A stretch of DNA of 64,000 nucleotides from DATARH01 sp050246595. GTDB lineage: Bacteria; Pseudomonadota; Alphaproteobacteria; ATCC43930; CGMCC-115725. How positions within the stretch are numbered: the stretch's first letter is position 1; every line of letters begins with the position of its first letter. The translations under genes were made by a program, and so were the position numbers. The stretch lies in assembly GCA_050246595.1 (NCBI GenBank), contig JBFWVT010000014.1, positions 1 to 64,000 on the forward strand, written 5' to 3'. Shown one piece after another: positions 44,854 through 52,858 of this stretch. The notes under the pieces are model-generated. The model saw only the letters and a list, made by a program, of their open reading frames with translations, was not told the DNA's origin and searched no databases.

Positions 44854-46023
44854 ATGGTGCCTGTCGAGCGCGTGATCCGGCAGCGCCAGGCATTGAGCGA
44901 GATCGCCGCCGCCGCAGCCCGGCAGGTCGCTCTTGCCGATCTGCTCGAATACGCCGTCCAGCGCGCCGCCGACGGCGTCGGGGCGGAGATGGCGAAAATC
45001 GCCGCGCAGCAACCCGACGGCGGTCTGCTGATTATCGCCGGCAAGAACCTGCAACCTGAAGTGGCAGGGGCAGCGCGCCTCGCCGGCGATCGCAGCAACC
45101 CGGCCGGCCAATGCGTCACCGAGCAGCGCATCGTCAACATCCCCGATCTGCGCATGACGCCGGAATACCGGCTGCCGCCGCTCTATCGCAATCACGGCGT
45201 CATATCGACCGTCAACATACCGGTCATGCTCAGCGGCGGCCCGTTCGGGGTCCTGGAGATCGACGGCGTACAACCGCGCGAATTCGACGAGCTGGATTTG
45301 AGTTTTCTGATCGGCATTGCCGGTGTGATCGGCGAGGGGGTCGCCCGCGTCCGGCGCGAGGCGGCCCTGAACGAGCAGTTGAGCGCGCGCGACATTTTGC
45401 TGCGCGAACACCACCATCGGGTCCGCAACCAGTACCACGTATTGACCTCGGTGCTGAGCCGGCACGCCCGGCAGGCGGGCACGGCGGAGGCGCGGGAGCG
45501 CTTTCTCGAGGTCGAACGACGTGTCTTTGCGCTGGCCTCGCTTTACGACCATCTGCTCGGGGCCGATCAACGCGCCACGGTCGTTTTGCAGGATTATCTC
45601 GAATCGCTGTGCGCCGGCCTGCGCGAGTTCTACGCATCGCCCGAACACCGCATCTCGATCGCGTTCCATCGCACGGGAGACGTTTCCGCCTCGATAGACG
45701 TGGCGAGCACGCTCGGGCTGATCGTCAACGAGCTTGTCGCGAACAGCGTCGAGCACGCCTTTCGCGAGCCGTTTCCGCAGCATCGGCAAGGCGAGATCAC
45801 AATCTGCGTCGAGCGTGAGCCGGGCGGCGGGACCCGCATGGTCGTTTTCGACAATGGGATCGGATATCGGCCGAATGCCGACGATTCGGTCGGGATGACG
45901 ACGGTGCGCCGCCTGTTGGCGCAGATCGGCGCATTGATAGAGCGCGGCTCGGAGGGCGGCACCAAATGGGAGATCCGGGTGCCGCCATCGGTATTCCGGG
46001 GCGCGGCGCCACCCGGAGCCTGA
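44854..46023 (+). CDS. GAF-domain sensor histidine kinase, HisKA_2 type
   Basis: This 389-residue cytoplasmic kinase has an N-terminal GAF sensor domain (roughly residues 20-165, including VISTVNIPVMLSGGPFGVLE). LLREHHHRVRNQYHVLTSVL, the HisKA_2 phosphoacceptor box typical of Alphaproteobacteria, follows. The ATPase domain has VNELVANSVEHAF (N-box), VVFDNGIGY (G1) and GMTTVRRLLAQIGA. No response regulator is adjacent. ATG 44854 is chosen because upstream residues are repeat-derived; ATG 44749 is possible. Related kinases often act in general stress or light responses. Confidence 0.87.
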   Translation: MVPVERVIRQRQALSEIAAAAARQVALADLLEYAVQRAADGVGAEMAKIAAQQPDGGLLIIAGKNLQPEVAGAARLAGDRSNPAGQCVTEQRIVNIPDLRMTPEYRLPPLYRNHGVISTVNIPVMLSGGPFGVLEIDGVQPREFDELDLSFLIGIAGVIGEGVARVRREAALNEQLSARDILLREHHHRVRNQYHVLTSVLSRHARQAGTAEARERFLEVERRVFALASLYDHLLGADQRATVVLQDYLESLCAGLREFYASPEHRISIAFHRTGDVSASIDVASTLGLIVNELVANSVEHAFREPFPQHRQGEITICVEREPGGGTRMVVFDNGIGYRPNADDSVGMTTVRRLLAQIGALIERGSEGGTKWEIRVPPSVFRGAAPPGA

Positions 46024-46041
46024 ACCGGGCCGACGGCCGAT

Positions 46042-46116
46042 CCCGCTCAGATCTAGCCCGCTCAGATCTAGCCCGCTCAGATCTCGCCCGCTCGGATCTC
46101 GCCCGCTCAGATCTCG
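46042..46116. repeat. Tandem repeat, five copies of a 15-bp unit
   Basis: The unit CCCGCTCAGATCTAG, or the variant ending TCG, is repeated five times. The last copy overlaps the final codons and stop of the reverse-strand gene ending at 46107, so the array looks like stepwise duplication of that gene's 3' end. Each unit, read on the minus strand, carries a TGA. Confidence 0.93.
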
Positions 46117-46985
46117 ATCGGGAAGCCGGTCGAAATGAGACAGTGTTCGAGAATCCCGCGGCCGCGATCGGGCAGCCGCCGTCCGCGTGCGAAGCGTTCG
46201 AGCGCTGCCGCGATGGCCTGCGGCTCGCGCTCGGGACCGGTCGGCAAATACTGGATCAGATTGTCGCGGAACCCGTGGCGCGTGACGTAATAGGTGTCGA
46301 GCCCGCTTCTGCGCGCGATTGCGGTCTGCGCCTCGGCCATCGGCCGCACCGCCCGGTTTGTCGCAAAATCGGCCCAGTTTGTCGCCATGCACCCGCCCGG
46401 AGCGAGCGCATCGATGCAGCGTCCCCAGAATTCCTCGTCAAACGAGGCGGGGCCGCGCGAATCGTAGAGATCGACCAGCACAACATCGAAACGCCTCTCG
46501 TTGCCGGCCAGAAAGCGCTGCGCCGTTTCGATCACGACAGTCTGGCTCAGATAAAACCAGCGCTTCGCGACCGCCATGACGGCCTGATCGGCATCGACCA
46601 GGGTCGGCGCGCATTCCGAGACATAGGCCCGCATGAAGCGCCACATCGCGGCGCCGCCGACCCCGAGCAGCAGCGCCGAGACGGGCCGTTCGCAGAGTGC
46701 GAAGGCGAGCGACATCAGCCGCTCGTAGTGAAACACCAGATGCGCCGGATAGAGCAGGTCCATGCTCGACTGCTCGGTCACCTGCGGCACGTCCGGGTCG
46801 GTCGCGCCAAAGGACGGCCCGAACGATCCCAGCGTGCGGTAATGGCGCGATCCGCGATCGAAATCGACGACAAAGACCGAGGCGCCAAAGGCCGGTGCCG
46901 GGCGCAGGATGCGCAGCCGCGAGCCGGGACCGAAATAATCGGCGATCAGGTCGCGCAGCGCAGGGTCGTCGGGCATTGCCGGCAT
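46107..46985 (-). CDS. Spermidine-synthase-like methyltransferase-fold protein
   Basis: This 292-residue protein has the Rossmann core of the spermidine synthase family: LLLGVGGAAMWRFMRAYV for the cofactor loop, LVDADQAVMAVAKRWF after the next strand, and FDVVLVDLYDSRGPASFDEEFW at the catalytic Asp region. The classical GGG-E-G polyamine motif is altered (GVGGAAMW), so the substrate may not be putrescine. Its start overlaps the DUF2161 stop by one base (TGATG), implying coupling. Confidence 0.78.
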   Translation of the reverse strand: MPAMPDDPALRDLIADYFGPGSRLRILRPAPAFGASVFVVDFDRGSRHYRTLGSFGPSFGATDPDVPQVTEQSSMDLLYPAHLVFHYERLMSLAFALCERPVSALLLGVGGAAMWRFMRAYVSECAPTLVDADQAVMAVAKRWFYLSQTVVIETAQRFLAGNERRFDVVLVDLYDSRGPASFDEEFWGRCIDALAPGGCMATNWADFATNRAVRPMAEAQTAIARRSGLDTYYVTRHGFRDNLIQYLPTGPEREPQAIAAALERFARGRRLPDRGRGILEHCLISTGFPIEI

Positions 46986-47725
46986 CAGGCCGCTTCGCGC
47001 CGGGGGGGAGGGACGGTGTCAGCCAGCGCCGCCACGGCCTCGGCAAAGGTGCCAAGCGCCTCGTGCCCGCCCGCCGACAAATCGTAAACACCGCGTCCGA
47101 CCCGGACAAACCAGCCATAGACATTGCGCTGTAGGATGCGGGCGGCGTTCGCGACGCCGCTCGCTTCGCGCAGTTTGGCAAGCGGCATCGGACCGTTCCC
47201 GGCGAGCGCACGGACGAGGCGCAGCGCGTCCTGGCGATAAGCGGTGACGAGCGGACGGCTTCTCGATCCGCCGATATTCGGGTCGCCTTCACGCCGGTCG
47301 AACTCGGTCCGGAGCCGGTAGGCGCGGTGCCGCGCCGCCCGCGGCCGGTACGGTACCGGCTCTTCGACAATCACGACGCAATCGCTGCTCACGACAATCA
47401 GCCCCAGCCCGAGGCGGCGGCAAAGACGGCGAATGGAAGGGGCCTCCGGCGACAGACCGCGCGCATTGCGCGTCGGGCGCGGCACGGCGAGGTAAACCCG
47501 GTCGCTGATCGCGAGCCGGTCGACGCCCTGCAACAGCAGCGCCAGCGTAAAGCGCAGTTTCAGTTCGACAATGACCGGCTTCTCGCCGCCCGGGTCGTCC
47601 CCGTGGTCGTCGATGCGGCGGGCGACGAGATCGCAGCCGCATACCTCGCCCTTGACCTCGTAGCCGCGCGCTTCGAGAAAGCGCTTGACCGGCCCGTACA
47701 GCGCGGCTTCGCCAACCCCCGCCAT
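46985..47725 (-). CDS. DUF2161 protein with a PD-(D/E)xK-like fold
   Basis: This 246-residue protein matches the DUF2161 family, classed as putative phosphodiesterase/nuclease. GYEVKGEVCGCDLVARR followed by PVIVELKLRF gives the E...D...ExK arrangement of the PD-(D/E)xK superfamily. The C-terminal third looks like a winged helix (NGPMPLAKLREASGVANAAR). Enzyme activity is predicted, not shown. It is the first gene of a two-gene unit with the spermidine-synthase-like protein. Confidence 0.78.
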   Translation of the reverse strand: MAGVGEAALYGPVKRFLEARGYEVKGEVCGCDLVARRIDDHGDDPGGEKPVIVELKLRFTLALLLQGVDRLAISDRVYLAVPRPTRNARGLSPEAPSIRRLCRRLGLGLIVVSSDCVVIVEEPVPYRPRAARHRAYRLRTEFDRREGDPNIGGSRSRPLVTAYRQDALRLVRALAGNGPMPLAKLREASGVANAARILQRNVYGWFVRVGRGVYDLSAGGHEALGTFAEAVAALADTVPPPRREAA

Positions 47726-47766
47726 CCCCGGCTCCGCTGGCTTTTCGATATCCCGCGGCGGACGCG

Positions 47767-48147
47767 CTAGCCGCGCGGAAAGTTCAGCTCGACCATCACG
47801 TTGTTATTGTCCGGAAAGAACAATTGGTCGATCGGCGGCTGTGCGATATGGTTTTCGCGGTATTTGATCTTCCTCTGTTCGAGCCTGGCCTTGATGCCCT
47901 CGAAGTCGGAAGCGAGAAACGCGAAATGGTCGAACGGGCCGGTGTCGCGCGACGGACCGCCCCCGATCGCGTTCTCGCGCGGCACGAGGTGGACGACCGG
48001 GACCGGGCCGCAATAGAGCCAGTAGCCGGGGAAATTCAGGTCCGGACGGAAGCCGGCTTCGAGACCCAGAATGTCCTGGTAGAAATCGCGGGTCGCGTCG
48101 AGATCGTCGGTCTTGACCGTGACGTGATGCAGCGCGTTGATCGGCAT
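47767..48147 (-). CDS. VOC (glyoxalase/dioxygenase) family protein
   Basis: This 126-residue vicinal-oxygen-chelate protein has paired beta-alpha-beta-beta-beta modules: INALHHVTVKTDDLDATRDF at the start, FDHFAFLASDF in the middle and VMVELNFP at the end. The His and Glu positions fit a divalent metal site. Substrate unknown. ATG 48147 has GAGGAGA about nine bases upstream; longer frames lack coding character. The 180-bp gap upstream contains no gene. Confidence 0.87.
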   Translation of the reverse strand: MPINALHHVTVKTDDLDATRDFYQDILGLEAGFRPDLNFPGYWLYCGPVPVVHLVPRENAIGGGPSRDTGPFDHFAFLASDFEGIKARLEQRKIKYRENHIAQPPIDQLFFPDNNNVMVELNFPRG

Positions 48148-48327
48148 GGCGGCGTCTCCTCGGGCGGTTGATCGCCCGGCGGCAAGTATATCAGGACTTC
48201 GCGGTTTCGCCTGCAACCGCCGACAGCGCCGGATGCTGATCGCGCCCTCGCCAGCGGCGTCCGGCAATGTTAGCTTCCGACGCGACAATCCGGCGCAAGC
48301 GTATCGGGCCGCAGGGAGGATACGGCG

Positions 48328-49410
48328 ATGAAGGTCTCGTTTTTCGAAACCGGCCGCTATGCGGTGCCGCCCGACTTGCCGCGCGAATGGCCGGTACCTC
48401 CTGCAGCTTACAATCCTGAACTCGGCGCCCAGGCGTTTCAGGGCATGGTCGAGCGCGCCCGCTTTGTCGAAAAGCTCGGTTTCGACTGGATCAGCCTGTC
48501 CGAGCACCACTACTCGCCGCGCGTTCTGACCCCGTCGCCACCGCTGTCGGCGGCTTTTCTCGCGAGCCAGGTCGAGACGATCAAGATCGCGCTCTTGGGG
48601 CCGATCGTGCCGGTCAGCAACCCGATCCGGATCGCCGAGGAACTGGCGATGCTCGACACGATGCGGCCCGGCCGCTTTGTCTTCGGCCTGCTGCGCGGCA
48701 CGACCAACGAATATCTCAGCTACGATCTGAACCCGAAGGAAGCGCGCGAGCGCACCGATGAAGGGATGGAGCTGATCCTAAAGGCGTGGAGCGAGCCGCA
48801 GCCCTTTGGCTGGCAGGGACGCTATTTCAACTACCGCACCGTCTCGATCTGGCCGCGACCGCAGACTCAGCCCTATCCGACGACCTACACGCTCGGGGTC
48901 AGCGCCGAGGCGGCCGATTTCGCGGCGCGGCACCGCATCGGTCTCGGCGTCTCCTACGGCACCTTCGCGTTGATGGCGCAGGCCACCGGCTATTATCGGC
49001 GGCGCTGCGCCGAATACGGCTGGGAGCCGGGGCCTGATGACATCATCTACCGCGCCAATATGATCCTCGGCGAGACCGACGAGGCGGCCGAGGCGGCGCT
49101 GGCCCGGCGCAGCGCCAACTCGCAGGCGCCGTTCCCGATCTCTCAGGGGCTGCGCGACGCGCTGATCGAGCAGGACAGGCGCAATGTCGGCGGCGAGCGG
49201 CGTCCGGCCAATGTCGGCGGGGTATTGCCGATCAGCTTCTGCGGCGGCCCGGACCGAATTGTCGAGCAGATCCGCCGCGCCCGCGACGAGATCGGGGTCG
49301 GCGTTCTCGATCTGTCGCTCGCCGATCCCGGCACCGCCGGCACCGACGCGATGATGGACTCGCTCGACCTGTTCGGCCGCAAGGTATTGCCGCGCATCCG
49401 CGAGATTTGA
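48328..49410 (+). CDS. LLM-class flavin-dependent oxidoreductase
   Basis: This 360-residue luciferase-like TIM-barrel enzyme starts MKVSFFETGRYAVPP and contains FDWISLSEHHYSPR and IRIAEELAMLDTMRPGRFVF, typical of bacterial luciferase/alkanesulfonate monooxygenase relatives. These use FMNH2 or F420 to oxidise small organic molecules. A short GGAGG precedes the ATG. It is followed 29 bp later by an alpha/beta hydrolase, suggesting one catabolic unit. Confidence 0.9.
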   Translation: MKVSFFETGRYAVPPDLPREWPVPPAAYNPELGAQAFQGMVERARFVEKLGFDWISLSEHHYSPRVLTPSPPLSAAFLASQVETIKIALLGPIVPVSNPIRIAEELAMLDTMRPGRFVFGLLRGTTNEYLSYDLNPKEARERTDEGMELILKAWSEPQPFGWQGRYFNYRTVSIWPRPQTQPYPTTYTLGVSAEAADFAARHRIGLGVSYGTFALMAQATGYYRRRCAEYGWEPGPDDIIYRANMILGETDEAAEAALARRSANSQAPFPISQGLRDALIEQDRRNVGGERRPANVGGVLPISFCGGPDRIVEQIRRARDEIGVGVLDLSLADPGTAGTDAMMDSLDLFGRKVLPRIREI

Positions 49411-49439
49411 GGGCGCGAGATCTGACCGGAGGAAGCCAT

Positions 49440-50261
49440 ATGACGGATCGGCAACGGACGGATTCTCCTCCGGGCAGCGCGTTCCGCGAGGGATTTGTCG
49501 AGGCGGACGGGTTCCGCATCCGCTATTGCGAGGCGGGGCAGGGGACTCCGCTTGTGCATCTGCACGGCGCCGGCGGCCTGCGTCTCAACGCGGCGCACGA
49601 CCTGCTCGCGAGGCGATACCGCGTCATTGCGGTCGAGATGCCGGGGTTCGGGCAATCCGCGGAAAACACCCGGACCCGCGCGATGCCGGAACTCGCAGCA
49701 ACAATCGTTAAGGCGGCCGACGCGCTCGGCCTCGACCGCTTCGATCTGATGGGAACCTCGTTCGGCGGCAAGGCGGCGTTGTGGCTCGCGATCCAGCATC
49801 CTGAGCGAGTGCGCGCGCTGGTCCTCGAAGCCCCAGCCGCGATCCGGCCGTCGGGCGCGGCGCCGGTCTCCGGCACGCCCGAGCAGATGGCGGCCCGGCT
49901 TTACGCCCATCCGGAGCGCATGCCGCCGCTGCCGGCGACCGACCCGGAGGTGCAGGCAAAACAGCAGCGACTGGTCGCTCGGTTGCGCGGCCCCGATCGT
50001 GACGCCGGGCTGGAAACCGCGATGCGCCGTCTCGATACGCCGGTGCTGGTGCTGTTCGGGACGCTCGACCGGGTGATCCCGCCCGAGATGGGCCGCCACT
50101 ACAAGGAGCTATTGCCGAACGGACATCTCGCGTTCGTATACGATGCCGGGCATGCAATCGGCGCCGAGCGGCCCGAGGCCTTCGCCGAAATCGTGACCGA
50201 CTTCCTCGAACGCCACGAGGCCTTCCTGATCAGCCGCAGCGAGACGGCAATCCACCCGTGA
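49440..50261 (+). CDS. Alpha/beta hydrolase
   Basis: This 273-residue hydrolase has an oxyanion-hole region LVHLHGAGGLR, nucleophile elbow MGTSFGGKAAL, acid in LFGTLDRVIPPE and His in DAGHAIGAERPE, so the triad is complete. It probably cleaves an ester or C-C bond in a product of the preceding flavin oxidoreductase; this is inferred from spacing. GGAGGAAG lies close upstream of ATG 49440. Confidence 0.88.
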   Translation: MTDRQRTDSPPGSAFREGFVEADGFRIRYCEAGQGTPLVHLHGAGGLRLNAAHDLLARRYRVIAVEMPGFGQSAENTRTRAMPELAATIVKAADALGLDRFDLMGTSFGGKAALWLAIQHPERVRALVLEAPAAIRPSGAAPVSGTPEQMAARLYAHPERMPPLPATDPEVQAKQQRLVARLRGPDRDAGLETAMRRLDTPVLVLFGTLDRVIPPEMGRHYKELLPNGHLAFVYDAGHAIGAERPEAFAEIVTDFLERHEAFLISRSETAIHP

Positions 50262-50270
50262 GCGGCGGCA

Positions 50271-50702
50271 TCAGCCGCCGGCGATAAACGCGCGCAGCGA
50301 GTTGGCCTCGAACTCGACCTCATCGAGCCGGTTCTTGACCAGATCGCCGATGCTGATGATGCCGCAAAGCCTGCCGTTCTTGACGACCGGAAAATGGCGG
50401 AACCGCCGGCTCGTCATTTCTGCCATCAATTCCTGAACCGTATCCGCCGGATCGCAGGTGAGGACGTTGCGGGTCATGATCTGGTCGACCGGGCGCGACA
50501 GCAATACCGCGCCGGATTCGCCGAGCGCGATAACGATGTCTCGCTCCGACAGCACCCCATCGACACTCTCGCCGTCCTCGCTGACGACGAGCGCGCCGAT
50601 GCGCTCGCGGTTCAGCATCTCGACCGCTTCGGCGATTGTCGCGCCGGGCCGGATTGTCGCGACCCAGTCTCCCTTGTTGCGCAGGATCGTCTCGACGTTC
50701 AT
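50271..50702 (-). CDS. CBS-domain pair protein
   Basis: This 143-residue protein is a single Bateman module. The first CBS has IRPGATIAEAVEMLNRERIG and GVLSERDIVIAL; the second has MTRNVLTCDPADTVQELMAE and GIISIGDLVKNRL. Such stand-alone pairs bind adenine nucleotides and regulate partner proteins. No partner is obvious nearby. Confidence 0.92.
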   Translation of the reverse strand: MNVETILRNKGDWVATIRPGATIAEAVEMLNRERIGALVVSEDGESVDGVLSERDIVIALGESGAVLLSRPVDQIMTRNVLTCDPADTVQELMAEMTSRRFRHFPVVKNGRLCGIISIGDLVKNRLDEVEFEANSLRAFIAGG

Positions 50703-50831
50703 CGGATATCCTCCTGAACGTGGGGACGGCTGCCCTCAGCCATGGCGGCCGGGACAGCCGCGTCTGGCACCAATGATAGGACAGAATGTCGCACCCCGAA
50801 AGAGGCTGCGGCTGCGCCGCGGGAAGCCGTG

Positions 50832-51728
50832 TCAGCGCGGGCGGCTGCCGGGTTCGACGGTTTCGGCTTCGATCCGGTAATAGGCGTCGAGCCCGATCAG
50901 ATCCTCGATCTCCTTGCGCACCGCGACAAATTCATCGTCGCCGATCCCGGTATAGCTGCCGGTCGCGACGATCTCGCCGATCGCCTGCTTCATGAAATGC
51001 ACGGCGACGCCCAGCATGATTTGTGCATCGATGCAGGCGCGGTAGCCCATGTCGCGCAATTCGTGCAATGGCAGGATCGGGCGGCTGTCGCGATTGCCGC
51101 GGCTCTGCACCCAGACCAGCGGCACGGTCGAAAGACGCGCCGCCGCCTCGGCCTCCTCGCGGCTGCGCGGGAAGACGAGGCCAAGATCGGCCCCGACCTC
51201 GGCCGCTTCATTGACGCGCCGCATCGCCTCATCGAGACCGAATTCGCGGCACGTATCGCTGCGCGCGATGATCACGAAATCGGGGTCGGTCTCGTCGCGC
51301 TGACGGCAGGCGTATTTGATTTTCGCGACAAACTCGGCGAGCGGGATCGCATGCACCTGATAGGCGTGATAATGCGCCCGCTTCGGGTAGAGCTGGTCCT
51401 CGATATGGATGCCGGCGACCCCGGCGGCGGCGAATTCGCGCACTGTGCGCATCGTGTGCAGCGGCTCGCCGAACCCGGCCCCGGCATCGGCGATCAGCGG
51501 CACCGACACCGCGCGCGCCACCTCGCCGGCGATGCGCACCTGCTCGTCCATTGTCAACAACGGTTCGCTGATCGCACGCGAGGCGCCGCTGACATACCCG
51601 CCGGTATAGACCAGCTTTGTGCCGGCGGCCTCGGCGAGGCGGCCTTCGAGCGGCGTCGCGGCCGAGGGCATGTAGAGAAACTCACCCGATGCGAGCAGTT
51701 CGCGCAGCCGCCGTGTCTTCGCGATCAT
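50832..51728 (-). CDS. Isocitrate lyase / PEP mutase family protein
   Basis: This 298-residue TIM-barrel enzyme belongs to the ICL/PEPM superfamily: YTGGYVSGASRAISEP, SVPLIADAGAGFGEPLHTMR (Mg-binding region), GVAGIHIEDQLYPKRAHYHA and FVIIARSDTCREFG. The active-site loop differs from the KKCGH of isocitrate lyase (PKRAHY), and the IEDQ segment resembles carboxyvinyl-carboxyphosphonate or methylisocitrate-lyase-like members. The reaction is probably a C-C lyase step on a 2-methylmalate or oxaloacetate-like acid; the substrate is not certain. Confidence 0.85.
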   Translation of the reverse strand: MIAKTRRLRELLASGEFLYMPSAATPLEGRLAEAAGTKLVYTGGYVSGASRAISEPLLTMDEQVRIAGEVARAVSVPLIADAGAGFGEPLHTMRTVREFAAAGVAGIHIEDQLYPKRAHYHAYQVHAIPLAEFVAKIKYACRQRDETDPDFVIIARSDTCREFGLDEAMRRVNEAAEVGADLGLVFPRSREEAEAAARLSTVPLVWVQSRGNRDSRPILPLHELRDMGYRACIDAQIMLGVAVHFMKQAIGEIVATGSYTGIGDDEFVAVRKEIEDLIGLDAYYRIEAETVEPGSRPR

Positions 51729-51748
51729 TGGCTTCTCTCCGAACGGTC

Positions 51749-52042
51749 TCAGCCGAGCGAATGAATTATCTCGCGATACGCGGCCTCGGGGAAAGCCTTC
51801 AAGGTACGCGTCCGCACCGACCCCATTTGCGCCAGCACCAGCGAGAAACGCGCCGCGACGGCGTCGTCGGGCGCCTCGTAAACCAGCACCAGATCGTACT
51901 CGCCGAGAGTCATATAGATCGATCGAAACTCGCCGCCCATTTCTCGCAGCGATTTCTTGGCCGCTTCAAGCCGGCGCGGCGACTCCTTGACGTTGCGGGC
52001 GCCTTGGTCGGTCCAATTCGCAAGCATCACGTAGGTCGGCAC
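51749..52042 (-). CDS. GYD-domain protein
   Basis: This 97-residue protein has the GYD family pattern: VPTYVMLANWTDQGARNVKE, then LGEYDLVLVYEAPDD and MGSVRTRTLKAF. Members are small ferredoxin-like-fold proteins of unknown role. The GTG at 52042 is chosen because GGGGAGG lies six bases upstream and the family start is (M)PTYxMLxNWT; an ATG at 52057 would precede that ribosome site. Confidence 0.83.
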   Translation of the reverse strand: MPTYVMLANWTDQGARNVKESPRRLEAAKKSLREMGGEFRSIYMTLGEYDLVLVYEAPDDAVAARFSLVLAQMGSVRTRTLKAFPEAAYREIIHSLG

Positions 52043-52114
52043 GACGAACCTCCCCAAGCGGCGGGCGAGCCGGCGTTTTCAGGCCGCGCTCACCGGATAT
52101 TGGAGCGAAGTTGC

Positions 52115-52190
52115 ACGAGATTGCTTCGCTGCGCTCGCAATGACACAAAGACTTGTCATTGCGAGGAGCGCATGCGACGAAGCAGTCTCG
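52115..52190. repeat. Large imperfect palindrome, intergenic
   Basis: The left arm CGAGATTGCTTCGCTGCGCT, continuing CGCAATGACA (52115-52144), and the right arm TGTCATTGCGAGGAGCG, continuing to AGTCTCG (52154-52190), are complementary with small bulges. The motif TGTCATTGCGAGGAGCG is a widespread bacterial intergenic repeat. Between the reverse-strand DUF3501 and GYD genes it could also terminate transcription. Confidence 0.8.
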
Positions 52191-52249
52191 GGCGGCGCTC
52201 TCCAGTCGGTCGAAACCGATCGCTACTCTAATCTGCGCGCCGGACCGGT

Positions 52250-52858
52250 CTAGTCGAAATCCTCGGCGAGCGCGGCGCGGACCGGCTCGGGGATTGTCGC
52301 CATATGCCCGTAATTTGCGTGGTCAAACCCGACCAGCACGCGAGCGCCGGGCACCTTGAACGCGGCGGCCTGCTCCGGCGAGAACGGGAACCGCAGAAAC
52401 TGGACCGATGACGCCTTGCCGTCCGGGTTCGTGTTCTCGCGGGTCGGATCGGCCTCGCCGCGAACCCTGTCGCCGCCGATCTCGATAAAGGCGTGGTCCT
52501 CGATGCCGCCGAGCCGGGTCAGCTCGCGCGCGCGTCGGGCCGGATCCTCGATCTCGAACATGACCGTCGCGACCAGTTCGCTGCCCTGCGGAATCAGGGG
52601 GTTATAGGCGGTGAGTTCATCCTCGATCTGAGCTTCGCCGCCCTTTTCGATGTACAGCATCTCTTGGACCTGCTGCCACATCGTGTCGAAATTCTCGAAA
52701 TAGAATGTCGCGAACGGGCCGATCTCGACCCGCCGTCGCTTCTTGATCTCGGAAATCTCGGCGCGGCGTTGCCGCCGGACCTTTGCGTATTCGTCGAGCG
52801 GCAGGATATCGGCGCGGGTCAACCGTCGCCGCGGTTTGGATTGAGAGGGGTTCATCAC
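52250..52858 (-). CDS. DUF3501 family protein
   Basis: This 202-residue protein matches DUF3501: LTRADILPLDEYAKVRRQRR, FENFDTMWQQVQEMLYIEKG and GFDHANYGHMATIPEPVRAA. The family has no assigned biochemistry but is repeatedly found beside rubrerythrin and CCG-type Fe-S oxidoreductases, as here. Its start overlaps the Fe-S protein stop (ATGA). A role in peroxide or iron stress is inferred from context. Confidence 0.85.
   Translation of the reverse strand: MMNPSQSKPRRRLTRADILPLDEYAKVRRQRRAEISEIKKRRRVEIGPFATFYFENFDTMWQQVQEMLYIEKGGEAQIEDELTAYNPLIPQGSELVATVMFEIEDPARRARELTRLGGIEDHAFIEIGGDRVRGEADPTRENTNPDGKASSVQFLRFPFSPEQAAAFKVPGARVLVGFDHANYGHMATIPEPVRAALAEDFD

Noticed and set aside
46042..46116. Possible CRISPR array
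   Set aside because: Units are 15 bp, contiguous and without unique spacers; it is a simple tandem repeat, and no cas genes are present.
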